A stretch of DNA of 64,000 bases. Source: Lederbergia galactosidilytica. Its GTDB lineage: Bacteria > Bacillota > Bacilli > Bacillales > Bacillaceae_C. The DNA lies in NCBI RefSeq assembly GCF_017873565.1, contig NZ_JAGGKH010000012.1:1-64000 (forward strand). The letters run 5' to 3'. The position numbers were made by a program, and so were the translations under genes. Below are positions 26,467-36,504 of this stretch, piece after piece (within the stretch, counting starts at the first letter, position 1; every line of letters starts with the position of its first letter). Below the pieces are notes generated by a model. The model was given only the letters and a program-made list of their open reading frames with translations. It was not told the DNA's origin and did no database searches.

Positions 26467-27894
26467 CTATTCTATTTCCTTATACCATTTTTCTTTCCAC
26501 GCCTCTACTTCAGTATCAATCTCTTTGCGAGCATTTTCGGCCTCTGTACTTTTTTCTTCTTTTAATTGTTGGAAATGCTCTTTTCTTAACTCTTCCATTT
26601 GCTTGGAGCGTTCCGCAATATAGTCTGCTGTCTCTTGATCGATCCATTCTTCTTTCAATAAAAAGCGAGTGGCATCAGAAATTCGAATGGCTTCCCGGGC
26701 AGAAAGATTCGAGAGTGGATCATATATACTAGTTAATTCGGTTAATTGATCTACTAACTCATGTAAGTGTACACCTTGCTGGCTCATGACTTGCATCATA
26801 CTAGGCTGCCATTTTTTCTTCAAGACAACATCAAATTCAGCAGGATCTCTAACAGTCGCATATTGACCTCCACCAGCTTCTGCTACTTGCTTTAGTTGAG
26901 TTTGTCCCTCATTATCTACATCAAAACCAATGATATTTACTTTTGCTTCTATATTGCTCTCATTTAGTTTTTTCGCCGCTGCAATGGGATCCCCATCACA
27001 TGTTTCAACCCCATCACTTACAATATAGACAATGTTTCTATACCCCTCTTCTCCATAAGGAGCAAGCAGGTCATTCGCCTTCTCCATTGCGCCTGCCAGT
27101 GGTGTCCATCCACTTGCTTGGAACGAATTCAAAGCTTGATGAAATTCTGTTTGATTATATTCTTTCAATGGATAAATTGTATCGATCGAAGAGCATGATA
27201 GCTTCTTATCCGCGTTATCCCCAGTGCCTTTATGTCCATAGGCAAGAAGAGACACATTCACATCTTTCCCAATATCTTTTGTGAATTTTTCAATTGCTTC
27301 TTTAGCAAGATCCATTCTTGTGTCATCTGCAATAGTTGCCTTCATACTTCCACTGGCATCCATCAGAATAACTAGATTTGTTTGCTCTTTTTTAGCTAGT
27401 TCAATTTCGTCCTCACCCTGCGGCAGTTCCGGCATTTCGTACCCATGATCGTAAGTAACAAGTTTTTCATAATAAGGCTCATATTGTCCGGAACCAAGCT
27501 CATAGACAAGATAATCATAAACTTCCTCAGGACTTAATGTTGTATTTTTTTGAAAGTAAGCTGGTAATTCTTTATGAACAATATCTAGGAATGTATCCTC
27601 ATAATATCGAAAATACTTGGTGAAATCGACTGTTCGAGCCGCTTCTATTTCAGGTTCCATATGTTCATCCACCAGTCGTCCCGGCTTCTGTACGACAGTT
27701 TCCTCCATTGTGGTTGCTGCACTAGGAATGGTTTCAGCATTGCTCTCTTCTTTTTCTCCTTTTATAGGTGAATTCTCTTGTTTTTTAGCATCTGCTTGGG
27801 ATGTTTCTGGCACATCTTCTGCACGGCATCCAACTAGGATACCGCAAATGATTAAAAAGGCAATTGCGAGCGTCCAAACTTTTGATTTACCCAT
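26467..27894 (-). CDS. vWA-domain lipoprotein
   Basis: The 475-residue precursor has lipobox ILVGC, an extended Glu/Lys/Thr-rich linker, and a von Willebrand factor A domain from about residue 170. The metal-ion-dependent adhesion site is intact (DASGSMKA, then a Thr in SGWTPLAG and Asp in IVSDGVETCDGD). The C-terminal 60 residues are a charged coiled coil (RSKQMEELRKEHFQQLKEEK). It is an extracellular, membrane-anchored protein, perhaps mediating protein-protein contact. It resembles the YwmC/YwmD-like secreted vWA proteins. RBS AAGGGGG precedes ATG 27894. Confidence 0.85.
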   Translation of the reverse strand: MGKSKVWTLAIAFLIICGILVGCRAEDVPETSQADAKKQENSPIKGEKEESNAETIPSAATTMEETVVQKPGRLVDEHMEPEIEAARTVDFTKYFRYYEDTFLDIVHKELPAYFQKNTTLSPEEVYDYLVYELGSGQYEPYYEKLVTYDHGYEMPELPQGEDEIELAKKEQTNLVILMDASGSMKATIADDTRMDLAKEAIEKFTKDIGKDVNVSLLAYGHKGTGDNADKKLSCSSIDTIYPLKEYNQTEFHQALNSFQASGWTPLAGAMEKANDLLAPYGEEGYRNIVYIVSDGVETCDGDPIAAAKKLNESNIEAKVNIIGFDVDNEGQTQLKQVAEAGGGQYATVRDPAEFDVVLKKKWQPSMMQVMSQQGVHLHELVDQLTELTSIYDPLSNLSAREAIRISDATRFLLKEEWIDQETADYIAERSKQMEELRKEHFQQLKEEKSTEAENARKEIDTEVEAWKEKWYKEIE

Positions 27895-28012
27895 GACATC
27901 TTCCCCCTTATTTTGCTCTATTATTTACGTTTCTAATAGCTAATAGGTTTCTAGGGATAAGGACCTTAATTTAAAATACCAATGAATGCAAGAGATCAAA
28001 TAAGATTTCGCC

Positions 28013-28062
28013 AAAAAAGACCTAGCGCATATTCTGTCAAAGAATAAGCGCTAGGTCTTTTT
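28013..28062 (-). terminator. Bidirectional terminator between vWA lipoprotein and LtaS genes
   Basis: AAAGACCTAGCGC pairs with GCGCTAGGTCTTT, with A and T runs at the two sides, so it can work on both strands. It lies about 50 nt after the LtaS stop. Confidence 0.75.
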
Positions 28063-28100
28063 ATATTTGCCACCTTAGTCTTTACCACTTTACCAGAGTG

Positions 28101-28113
28101 GGGGACTGTCCCC
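28101..28113. repeat. GGGGACTGTCCCC palindrome at the LtaS stop codon
   Basis: A 13-nt palindrome abuts the stop codon of the LtaS-type gene. The same word occurs twice at 38348-38399, and GGGGACAGTCCCC occurs right after the DesR gene at 39155-39167. Confidence 0.6.
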
Positions 28114-30033
28114 TTATTTTCCGTACATATACTTCGTCGGATCGACAGGTGTCCAGTCTTGATTAGGTGTGTAAAATCTTAGGAGGTCACCGTATAATAC
28201 CTGGTCAGATAGCTCTAACTCCTGCATAACGGTGTCTCGTAAATCTTTCATTTCTTCTGTTGGTTCTTCGATTACATCTTTGGTTTGGTTGTCATAGTAA
28301 ACGCCGTCCACCCGACTAAATTTCTCTGTCATGAAGTCACCATTTCGAAATGGAACGAAATCTTTGTGTTCCTCAGAGAAAAGATCTGTCCCAAATTGAA
28401 TATAGTCGCGCGCTTCAATTCCTAGCAGATGTAAGATTGTCGGTACGACATCCATTTGGCCAGTATATTCATGGTTAATACCTTGGCCTTCCATTCCCGG
28501 AATTTTAATCAAAAATGGAACGCGCTGGAGCTCAGCTGATTTTAAATTTGTAATATCTTCCCCAAGTAGCTCAGACATTGCCCGATTATGGTTGGTTGAA
28601 ACACCGTAATGATCGCCATACAAAAAGATCACCGAATCTTCATATAAACCAGATGCCTTTAAGCTATTGAAAAATTGCTCCACAGACTCATCCAAATAGC
28701 GGGCGGTTTGGAAATATCGATCCACTGATGCATCTCCTGTTGTAGCTGGCTCGATTGTGGCATCTTCCTCATCAATTAAATACGGATGATGATGCGTTAA
28801 TGTCATCATATGCGCATAAAAAGGCTGTGGTAGTGATTCAAGATAAGGCATAGACTCCTCAAAGAATGGCTTATCTTTTAATCCATATCCAATCACATTA
28901 TCATCGGCCATATCGTAATAGCTAGCATCAAAGAAATGATCGATTCCAAATTGTTTATAAATCTCATCTCGATTCCAAAAAGATTTATAATCTCCATGAA
29001 ACACAGCATTTGTATATCCTTGCTGTTGCTGTAATATCGCTGGTAATGCTTGATATGTGTTATTCCCCTTCGTTACAAACGCCGCACCTTGTGGCAATCC
29101 GTATAAAGAGTTATCCATAATCAATTCCGCATCTGCCGTTTTTCCTTGTTCCGTTTGATGGAAAAAGTTATCAAAATACGTAAAGTTCTGCTCTGAATCA
29201 TGAACAAGTGAATTGATAAAAGGGGTCACTTCTTCCCCATTTAATTTATAATCAATCAAAAAAGATTGAAATGACTCTAAATGGATTTTAATGATATTTT
29301 TACCAGCAGCTGCACCAAAATAATCTGGGTTTGGTTCGGCATACTTACTTTTCGTGTAATTTTCTACCTCGGTTATGTCATCACTTGAAGCCAGGACACG
29401 TTGCTTTGATGAGTTAAAGCTTAGCACTGCATCATAAATCATAAAATTATATGCGCCCAAATATTTCACAATATAATTTCGGTCAAATGTTCTTTTTAAT
29501 AACTGAGGACGATCAATTTCCGCTAATCCTAAATTCACTGTAAACAAAATCGCACCAGTAGCTAGGACGAGCATAGGCTTTTTCATCGGTAAGCGTTCCG
29601 TCGACCAGTTTCCCTTTGATTTAATAAAAAACACGACAAGTAAAATTAAATCAACTAGGTAAAATAAGTCATGCCATGCAACTAAGTCAGCAATACTCCC
29701 ACCCAAACTCGCAAAATTCCCTGTTTGGGTTAATGTAGGAATGGTAATAAAGTCGCTATTAAAACGATAAAATACCACATTTGCATATAAAAGCACATTT
29801 AAAGTTGTATAAATTGTCAATAGCCAAACGCCTGCTTTTCTTCCTTTGGCAAATAATGCAAGACCTAGAAAGATAAGCCCTGAATTAAGTGGATTAAAGA
29901 ACAATAAAAATTGTTGCAATATATTATTAACCCCTAAGTCAAACTCCACTTGATAAATAATATACGTTTTTATCCAAAAGCAAAGGACGATAACGGAAAA
30001 GAAGCCGGCTTTGGACGTTAGAAATTTTTTCAT
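28114..30033 (-). CDS. Lipoteichoic acid synthase family protein (LtaS type)
   Basis: The 639-residue enzyme has five N-terminal transmembrane segments (to about residue 185) and an extracellular sulfatase-like domain. The catalytic Thr is in QGKTADAELIMDNSLYGLP (around residue 297), with LESFQSF upstream and FLYGDHYG and HHHPY metal-binding motifs downstream. LtaS-type enzymes polymerise glycerol phosphate from phosphatidylglycerol onto the glycolipid anchor. Paralogues act as primases or stress forms, so which one this is remains open. AGGTG lies 6 nt before ATG 30033, which is preferred over GTG 30042. Confidence 0.92.
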   Translation of the reverse strand: MKKFLTSKAGFFSVIVLCFWIKTYIIYQVEFDLGVNNILQQFLLFFNPLNSGLIFLGLALFAKGRKAGVWLLTIYTTLNVLLYANVVFYRFNSDFITIPTLTQTGNFASLGGSIADLVAWHDLFYLVDLILLVVFFIKSKGNWSTERLPMKKPMLVLATGAILFTVNLGLAEIDRPQLLKRTFDRNYIVKYLGAYNFMIYDAVLSFNSSKQRVLASSDDITEVENYTKSKYAEPNPDYFGAAAGKNIIKIHLESFQSFLIDYKLNGEEVTPFINSLVHDSEQNFTYFDNFFHQTEQGKTADAELIMDNSLYGLPQGAAFVTKGNNTYQALPAILQQQQGYTNAVFHGDYKSFWNRDEIYKQFGIDHFFDASYYDMADDNVIGYGLKDKPFFEESMPYLESLPQPFYAHMMTLTHHHPYLIDEEDATIEPATTGDASVDRYFQTARYLDESVEQFFNSLKASGLYEDSVIFLYGDHYGVSTNHNRAMSELLGEDITNLKSAELQRVPFLIKIPGMEGQGINHEYTGQMDVVPTILHLLGIEARDYIQFGTDLFSEEHKDFVPFRNGDFMTEKFSRVDGVYYDNQTKDVIEEPTEEMKDLRDTVMQELELSDQVLYGDLLRFYTPNQDWTPVDPTKYMYGK

Positions 30034-30042
30034 TATGTTCAC

Positions 30043-30370
30043 CTCATAAAATTCTTATCCCGCATACTTCCCAATGAATACCCTCACCTAACAATTCAAA
30101 GAGCGCCATCATATCAGTGTATCATATTACCCGCTCTCTGGATAATAAAACATTACAATCTTATTTCATAGAGACTCTCTAATGACAGCAAACAGCACTG
30201 TTTCTACTAAAATGTCTCTCTTCTTTTTAGTCTCTAAAAAAGATTTCATTTTATCTTAACAAAAAAATCCGGAAGATTGAAGCCCCCTTTTAGAATATGG
30301 AACATCTTGTATTACATCTCATCCAAGCCCCATATACTGAATTATAGTCAAATAAACAGGGGGAGAAATA
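30043..30370. other. Divergent intergenic stretch between ltaS-type and chvE genes
   Basis: About 330 bases that must carry divergent promoters. An AT-rich tract and the RBS AGGGGGAG before the chvE start are visible. I see no convincing operator, riboswitch or terminator. Confidence 0.4.
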
Positions 30371-31429
30371 ATGAAGAAATACCTTTTGATGTTAATTTCT
30401 TTAGCACTTATTGTCACCTTAACAGCATGTGGAGGAAAAACAGGGGGAAGTGAAAAAGGATTTGTCGGAATTGCGATGCCAACAAAATCTTCTGAACGCT
30501 GGGTGCATGATGGAAAAAATATGGTGAAGGAATTCGAAGATCTAGGATATAAAACTGTTCTTCAATACGCAGAAGATGTGGTGGAAAACCAAATATCTCA
30601 AATTGAAAATATGATTACACAAGGAGTCGATATTTTAGTCATTGCTTCTATTGATGGGGAGGCTTTAACGACAGTATTAGAACAAGCAGATGCTGAAGGC
30701 ATTCAAGTGATAGCCTATGATCGGCTAATTAAAGGCACTGAACATGTCACCTATTATGCAACATTTGATAATTTTCAGGTAGGCGTATTACAAGGACAAT
30801 ACATTGAGGAAGCTTTGGATTTAAAGAATGAGGATGGTCCTTTTAATATTGAATTGTTCGGTGGCTCACCTGATGACAATAACGCCTATTTTTTCTATGA
30901 TGGAGCGATGTCAATTCTTCAACCCTATATTGATGAAGGCAAACTAATTGTAAAAAGCGGACAAATGGGAATGGATAAAGTCTCTACATTAAGATGGGAT
31001 GCGGCCCAAGCACAATCAAGAATGGAAAACTTATTAAGTACACATTACACAGATGAGGAAGTCGATGCAATTTTATCGCCATATGATGGTATTAGTATTG
31101 GAGTGATTTCTGCACTGAAAAATATTGGTTACAAGGAATTACCTGTTGTTACCGGACAAGATGCTGAACTGGCCTCCATCAAATCCATCGTAGCAGGTGA
31201 ACAAACCTCGACAGTGTTTAAAGATACTCGTGAACTCGCAAAAAAAGCAGTTGAAATGGTCAGTGCTGTTTTAGAAGGAGAAGAAGCGGAAGTAAATGAC
31301 ACGGAAACATATGACAATGGCAAAAAGGTTGTCCCTTCCTATTTGCTAGAACCAGTGCTAGTTGATATTGACAACTATAAAGAAGTAATTATTGAGGGTG
31401 GCTACTATACGGAAGATGAGGTGCAATAA
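30371..31429 (+). CDS. chvE: Multiple-monosaccharide ABC transporter substrate-binding lipoprotein
   Basis: The 352-residue periplasmic-binding-protein-like lipoprotein of the CUT2 (ribose/xylose) class has lipobox LTAC, then [57 protein letters not shown] and [23 protein letters not shown]. The match is to the ChvE branch, which binds several monosaccharides such as arabinose, xylose and galactose. RBS AGGGGGAG precedes ATG 30371. It heads the operon with the ATPase and permease. Confidence 0.9.
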   Translation: MKKYLLMLISLALIVTLTACGGKTGGSEKGFVGIAMPTKSSERWVHDGKNMVKEFEDLGYKTVLQYAEDVVENQISQIENMITQGVDILVIASIDGEALTTVLEQADAEGIQVIAYDRLIKGTEHVTYYATFDNFQVGVLQGQYIEEALDLKNEDGPFNIELFGGSPDDNNAYFFYDGAMSILQPYIDEGKLIVKSGQMGMDKVSTLRWDAAQAQSRMENLLSTHYTDEEVDAILSPYDGISIGVISALKNIGYKELPVVTGQDAELASIKSIVAGEQTSTVFKDTRELAKKAVEMVSAVLEGEEAEVNDTETYDNGKKVVPSYLLEPVLVDIDNYKEVIIEGGYYTEDEVQ

Positions 31430-31519
31430 TGTGAAAAGCTGAATTCGTCATAGTAGTTGTCTCACGGTGAGCAATTGGCATGCAACAAAAAAATCTGTTT
31501 TCAGTAACTAGGAAGGCAT

Positions 31520-31566
31520 CACCCATTGGAGAAGCGGATGATGTCTTCCACCCCTTTTACCTTATG
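31520..31566 (+). promoter_or_regulatory. Intercistronic hairpin between chvE and mmsA
   Basis: GGAAGGCATC pairs with GATGTCTTCC across a short spacer, followed by ACCCCTTTTACC, a weak T tract. It probably limits read-through or stabilises the upstream message, giving more binding protein than ATPase, as is common in such operons. Confidence 0.45.
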
Positions 31567-31597
31567 GCCTGAACAGATCTGAAAGGTTGGGAAAAAG

Positions 31598-33130
31598 ATG
31601 AAACCCATTTTATTAGAGATGAAAGATATTTCGAAGGAATTTCCCGGTGTAAAAGCCCTTGATCGCGTAAACTTCCAAGTACAGGAAGGCGAAATTCATG
31701 CATTATGTGGAGAAAATGGCGCAGGTAAATCCACTTTAATGAAGGTGTTAAGTGGTGTCTATCCATACGGATCATATGATGGAAACATCTTTTTTAAAAA
31801 TGAGGAATGCAACTTTAAAGATATTCGTCAAAGTGAAGAGTTAGGGATTGTTATTATCCACCAAGAGCTAGCCTTAATTCCCGAACTTTCAATTGCAGAA
31901 AATATCTTTCTTGGAAATGAACAAGCTGTAAAGGGTGTTATTAATTGGAATGAAACTAAAAAGAGAACAAAAGAGCTTTTAAAAGTAGTTGGTTTGAAGG
32001 AATCACCAGACACATTCATTAAAAATATTGGTGTGGGGAAACAGCAACTTATTGAAATTGCCAAAGCTCTATCCAAAGATGTTCGCTTATTAATTCTTGA
32101 TGAACCCACTGCAGCCTTAAATGAAAGTGACAGTATCAATTTGCTGAACCTTTTAAAGGAGCTTCAAACAAAGGGCATCACATCGATTATTATCTCTCAC
32201 AAATTAAATGAAATTAAACAGGTGGCTGATAAGGCTACAATAATCCGCGATGGTAGAACGATTGAAACAATTAACACTGCAGAAATTACCGAAGACCGTA
32301 TTATTCATGGAATGGTCGGAAGAAGTTTATCAAACCGTTATCCAGAGCGTACGCCAAATATTGGTAAAACCTTTTTTGAAGTAAAAGGATGGACAGTAGA
32401 TCATCCTGTACAAAAAGATCGCCAAGTCGTAAAAGATATTCATTTCCATATTAGACGTGGGGAAATTGTCGGAGTTGCGGGATTAATGGGTGCAGGCCGT
32501 ACCGAATTAGCCATGAGTTTATTTGGTCAATCTTATGGAAAGAAGACCTCAGGTGACGTGTTAAAGGGTGGTCAATTGATCGATGTATCTACTGTACCAA
32601 AAGCGATTGAAGCCGGAATGGCCTATGTTAGTGAAGATAGGAAAACATATGGGCTCATTCTTATGAATGATATTAAAGAAAACATTTCCCTTTCAAAACT
32701 TGAGAAAATCTCTAAAAGACAAGTGGTTGATCAATATGAAGAATATGAACAAGCCGATTCTTTTCGAAGAACCATGAATATCAAAACCCCTTCTGTTACT
32801 CAGAAAACCGGAAACTTAAGCGGAGGAAACCAGCAAAAAGTCGTCTTAAGTAAATGGATTTTTTCAGAGCCTGAATTACTAATTTTAGATGAACCGACTC
32901 GTGGGATTGATGTGGGTGCTAAATATGAAATTTATACAATTATCCACCACCTTGCCAATGAAGGTAAAGGAATTTTAATGATTTCTTCTGAACTGCCTGA
33001 AATCCTCGGTATCTGTGACAGAATCTATGTGATGAGTGAAGGGGAATTTACTGGTGAAGTTACAAAAACGGAGGCAACACAGGAATTATTAATGAAATAT
33101 ATGACAAATAGTAAGGGGGATGCAGAATGA
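31598..33130 (+). CDS. mmsA: Multiple-monosaccharide ABC transporter ATP-binding protein
   Basis: The 510-residue protein is a fused double ABC ATPase of the CUT2 class. The N-half has Walker [11 protein letters not shown]-loop, a divergent signature ([15 protein letters not shown]) and Walker [14 protein letters not shown]. The C-half has a degenerate Walker A (GLMGAGRTE), intact signature LSGGNQQKV and [12 protein letters not shown]. One degenerate site is normal in the family. The sequence matches GguA/MmsA more closely than XylG or MglA. It overlaps the permease gene by 4 nt. Confidence 0.92.
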   Translation: MKPILLEMKDISKEFPGVKALDRVNFQVQEGEIHALCGENGAGKSTLMKVLSGVYPYGSYDGNIFFKNEECNFKDIRQSEELGIVIIHQELALIPELSIAENIFLGNEQAVKGVINWNETKKRTKELLKVVGLKESPDTFIKNIGVGKQQLIEIAKALSKDVRLLILDEPTAALNESDSINLLNLLKELQTKGITSIIISHKLNEIKQVADKATIIRDGRTIETINTAEITEDRIIHGMVGRSLSNRYPERTPNIGKTFFEVKGWTVDHPVQKDRQVVKDIHFHIRRGEIVGVAGLMGAGRTELAMSLFGQSYGKKTSGDVLKGGQLIDVSTVPKAIEAGMAYVSEDRKTYGLILMNDIKENISLSKLEKISKRQVVDQYEEYEQADSFRRTMNIKTPSVTQKTGNLSGGNQQKVVLSKWIFSEPELLILDEPTRGIDVGAKYEIYTIIHHLANEGKGILMISSELPEILGICDRIYVMSEGEFTGEVTKTEATQELLMKYMTNSKGDAE

Positions 33131-34281
33131 AAGCCTTATTCAAACTAAATATGCGCCAATATAGCATGATCATTGCGCTCATCTTCATTGTCGTCTTATT
33201 TCAACTTTTAACCGGTGGAACACTTCTAAAACCATTAAATATTACGAACTTAATCTTACAAAATAGCTATATATTAGTTTTAGCAATTGGGATGGTTCTT
33301 GTGATCATCACTGGGCATATTGATTTATCTGTTGGTTCTGTTGCGGCCTTTGTCGGTGCGATCGCGGCAATATTAATGGTCAACTTGAATTTAAATCCCT
33401 TCCTCGTTATTATCATTTGCTTACTACTTGGGGCCATCATTGGAGCTTGGCAAGGGTTTTGGATCGCGTATGTCGGCATTCCCGCCTTTATCGTCACATT
33501 AGCGGGAATGTTATTATTCCGCGGTTTGACATTAGTTGTATTAAAAGGACAATCGATTGCACCCTTTCCGATTTCCTTTCAAAAAATTAGTACTAGTTTT
33601 TTACCCAATCCATTTAACGATGGCGGTTTTCATACTTTATCGATGATCGTTGGGTTTGCCCTCTCTTTATTATTCATTGGAATCGAATGGAAGAACCATC
33701 AATCACAAGTAAAATATCAGTTTGACGTACTGCCAACCAAGCTATTCTATAGTAAGCTAATAGCGATCTTCCTAATCGTCAATGGATTTACGTATGTGTT
33801 AGCAACCTACCGTGGCATTCCTAATATTCTAGTCATTCTCCTTGCACTTATCGCCCTCTACACCTTTGTGATGAAGAAAACCATTATCGGTCGACATATT
33901 TATGCAGTAGGTGGAAATTTAAAAGCCGCCGAGCTTTCTGGTGTGAAAACGAAGCAAATTACATTCGGAGTGTTTGTCAATATGGGGGTCTTAGCTGCCT
34001 TATCAGGACTAATTTTTGCAGCACGCTTAAATGCGGCTACGCCAAAAGCTGGAAACCTGTTTGAATTGGATGCAATTGCAGCTGTCTTTATCGGCGGTGC
34101 TTCCGCTTATGGTGGAGTAGGAACGGTCATTGGCGCAATCGTCGGCGGCTTAGTCATGGGAGTGATGAATAATGGAATGTCAATTCTCGGCCTAGGTATT
34201 GATTGGCAGCAGGCGATCAAAGGGCTTGTACTATTAATAGCAGTTGCCTTTGATATTATTAGTAAGAAGAAATCGGCATAG
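33127..34281 (+). CDS. mmsB: Multiple-monosaccharide ABC transporter permease
   Basis: The 384-residue CUT2 permease has eight to ten transmembrane segments. Family motifs include [36 protein letters not shown] and [16 protein letters not shown]. The length and C-terminal [22 protein letters not shown] fit GguB/MmsB. It starts at ATG 33127 in an ATGA overlap with the ATPase stop and completes the transporter. Confidence 0.92.
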   Translation: MKALFKLNMRQYSMIIALIFIVVLFQLLTGGTLLKPLNITNLILQNSYILVLAIGMVLVIITGHIDLSVGSVAAFVGAIAAILMVNLNLNPFLVIIICLLLGAIIGAWQGFWIAYVGIPAFIVTLAGMLLFRGLTLVVLKGQSIAPFPISFQKISTSFLPNPFNDGGFHTLSMIVGFALSLLFIGIEWKNHQSQVKYQFDVLPTKLFYSKLIAIFLIVNGFTYVLATYRGIPNILVILLALIALYTFVMKKTIIGRHIYAVGGNLKAAELSGVKTKQITFGVFVNMGVLAALSGLIFAARLNAATPKAGNLFELDAIAAVFIGGASAYGGVGTVIGAIVGGLVMGVMNNGMSILGLGIDWQQAIKGLVLLIAVAFDIISKKKSA

Positions 34282-34399
34282 TAAGTCAGATACTTTTTGC
34301 AATGAGGGGAAAGTGGTGATATTGTCTTTCACTCCATACACGCCTTTATCTAGCGCCACTATAGGAAGCAGGGTCCCATTAAGGGAAAGGAAAAACTGA

Positions 34400-34428
34400 T
34401 TGACATATAGAAGATTTAATGTTATGTT
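34400..34428 (+). promoter_or_regulatory. Sigma-A promoter of the TerC riboswitch transcript
   Basis: TTGACA (34400-34405) and TATGTT (34423-34428) are separated by 17 nt, about 12 nt before the riboswitch aptamer. Confidence 0.6.
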
Positions 34429-34437
34429 TTTAATAGT

Positions 34438-34607
34438 TTCAAAGGGGAGTAGCTTTTACGGTAAAGTCGTCATTACAGAGTATCGATCATACTCTCGGCT
34501 TTACGGGCAACTTTTAACGTTGTTAGCAAGACCTTTGCCAATGTGGTAAAGGTCTTTATATTTTTAGGGGCTTTTACCATTCATTGGTAGAAGCCTCTAT
34601 TTTTTTA
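34438..34607 (+). promoter_or_regulatory. yybP-ykoY (Mn2+) riboswitch with terminator, upstream of TerC gene
   Basis: The aptamer runs from CAAAGGGGAGTAGC through GTCGTCATTAC, GAGTAT...ATACTC and GGCTTTACGGGCAAC to GTTAGCAAGACCTTTGCC. An expression platform follows with AGGGGCTTTTACC pairing with GGTAGAAGCCTCT and a seven-T run (to 34607). An alternative pairing of GACCTTT with the downstream AAAGGTC is visible. Riboswitches of this class turn on Mn2+ exporters when Mn2+ is high. The TerC gene begins 20 nt later, as in ykoY of B. subtilis. Confidence 0.92.
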
Positions 34608-34626
34608 TTAGAAGGGAGAATACTAC

Positions 34627-35418
34627 TTGGACTCACTATGGATTGAATACGGCTGGACTTTAATCATTCTCATTGGATTAGAGGGAATCTTATCTGCTGA
34701 CAACGCACTCGTTTTGGCTGTCATCGCCAAACACTTGCCAGAAGAACAAAAAAAGAAAGCCATTAATTACGGAATTTTGGGCGCGTTTCTTTTCCGGTTC
34801 TTAGCCCTATTCGCTATTTCTTTTATTGCTAATGTATGGCAAGTGCAAGCAATTGGTGCAGCTTACTTAATTTATTTAGGTTTAAAACATGTCATTCAAG
34901 ACTTTTTTGGTTCAGCAAAGGATGAAAAAGATGATTTGAACAAAAAATCCGCTGGTAGCGGGTTCTGGCCAACGGTGGCCAAAATTGGCTTAGCGGACCT
35001 TGCTTTTGCGATCGATTCGATCTTGGCTGCTGTCGCACTTGCGATCGTTCTACCAGAAACACCACTTCCACAATTTGGCGGAATGGATGGCGGACAATTT
35101 TTAATCGTTGTATTAGCGGGAATTGCTGGTTTGATTTTAATCAAATATGCAGCTAATCTATTTGTAAAACTTCTCGCATCCCGTCCTCGACTTGAGACAG
35201 TTGCTTATTTAATTGTTGCTTGGGTAGGTATAAAACTTGCTGTCATTACACTTAGCCATGAAAAAGTAGGAATCTTGGATGAACAATTCCCACATAGCAC
35301 AGGTTGGACAATTGCGTTTTGGGGCGTGCTTTTAGGAATTGCTGTTATCGGTTGGTTTATGTCAGGAAAAACAACCCCACATAAAAAAAAGACATCCCAT
35401 GAAAGCTCTTCTTCATAA
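34627..35418 (+). CDS. TerC family membrane protein (YkoY-like, probable Mn2+ exporter)
   Basis: The 263-residue protein has about seven transmembrane helices. TerC signatures are GLEGILSADNALVLAVIAKHLP (about residues 14-35) and GLADLAFAIDSILAAVA (about 120-136), each with the acidic residue that binds metal. The start is TTG 34627 with GAAGGGAG 8 nt upstream. The Mn2+ riboswitch directly before it supports export of manganese, possibly loading exported enzymes such as LtaS, which needs Mn2+. The C-terminus is Lys/Ser rich. A terminator follows after about 140 nt. Confidence 0.92.
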   Translation: MDSLWIEYGWTLIILIGLEGILSADNALVLAVIAKHLPEEQKKKAINYGILGAFLFRFLALFAISFIANVWQVQAIGAAYLIYLGLKHVIQDFFGSAKDEKDDLNKKSAGSGFWPTVAKIGLADLAFAIDSILAAVALAIVLPETPLPQFGGMDGGQFLIVVLAGIAGLILIKYAANLFVKLLASRPRLETVAYLIVAWVGIKLAVITLSHEKVGILDEQFPHSTGWTIAFWGVLLGIAVIGWFMSGKTTPHKKKTSHESSSS

Positions 35419-35556
35419 GAAAGTCATGCAGGAGCTGATTTAACTAGGATTAACTTTTAAAGGGAAAAGGAAAATCTGCTAGGTGCACGCCTCCTAGCAG
35501 GCCAACTCGCGACATCCCATCGTCTTTATTAATTTAGAAAGAAAGATACAGTCACT

Positions 35557-35605
35557 AAAATAGCTACTTGGGAAGAATCTAATCGACTTCCAAGTAGCTA
35601 TTTTC
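35557..35605 (+). terminator. Terminator after the TerC gene
   Basis: AAAATAGCTACTTGGGAAG pairs with CTTCCAAGTAGCTATTTT around an 11-nt loop. Confidence 0.7.
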
Positions 35606-35652
35606 AATAATAACTATTTATGAGAAAACAGGTATGGCATAATCGTACTGAG

Positions 35653-36217
35653 ATGAATCCTTTGAAAACAAAAACTAAAGCGATTTTGAAAACTATTTAT
35701 TTCGTTATCTTTAGTTTACGGAACTTTTAGAATAGCCATGCTCATTATTTCCCTTTTAGGATATGATTTCATCTCCCCAACTGATGGAAAAGAATTCATC
35801 ATTGGTACATTGATTCCCGATTTTGTCTTTCTCTTTATCTTTTGTATCTTTTCATTATTATATTTTAATAATACTAAAGCCGTCTTTGCCATCAATTTCT
35901 TCCTGCTAATAATTCTTCTTTTTTCGGTGATACCTCGATTTTATGTAGCTAATACGTACTCTATAATAGAAGAAGAAAATTCAAAAAGCGATTATGCGAT
36001 AAGTTACACCCTTCATAAAGTTGAGGGTGAAGAGTATGACAGATATACTGTTTACACTTTTAAAAAAGTAGCGTCGTTCATCTATAAGCCGCAGGGAAAA
36101 TATAGTTATGAAGGTAGTCAATATAATGATATTAGGCATCTTATCTATAAAAATGATTATGAGCTAAAACATGGTAACACCCTCATCTTGGGGAATTATG
36201 AAATTCCATTAGAATAA
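35653..36217 (+). pseudogene. Small membrane protein of unknown function, possibly 5' frameshifted
   Basis: The open frame from ATG 35738 to 36217 (159 residues) has three hydrophobic segments and a soluble beta-rich C-terminal half (YAISYTLHKVEGEEYDRYTVYTF). ATG 35738 has no RBS. An upstream start at 35653 encodes MNPLKTKTKAILKTIYFVIFSL, a convincing N-terminal membrane segment. It stops within a few codons, while the +1 frame continues VYGTFRIAMLIISLL into the main frame. One extra base near 35715-35730 would explain this. It may be a real frameshift, a sequencing error, or a true start at 35738. Confidence 0.5.
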
Positions 36218-36248
36218 GATGCCCAAGAAAATGGCATCTTATTTTTTA
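36215..36248 (+). terminator. Terminator overlapping the stop of the small membrane protein
   Basis: AATAAGATGCC pairs with GGCATCTTATT around a 9-nt loop, followed by TTTT. Confidence 0.65.
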
Positions 36249-36504
36249 GTTGTTCATTATGAGTACCAGAAGCTCAATTCAATTATAATCACATACTTTC
36301 TCTTCTCTTAAAAATGGTTTGAACTCATGTAAACATGATGAGAAGAAGTTACCAAATAAAAGAATAGAACCGCACATCATGGCACATGAACACTAATTAG
36401 CTATCCCTAATATCGAGAATATTTATTTACAGTGTTAAAGGCTATTACTTTCACGTATTTATCTCAAAAAGCTGTTTGCATAGTTTCCAAATTTCCCTCA
36501 GTTT

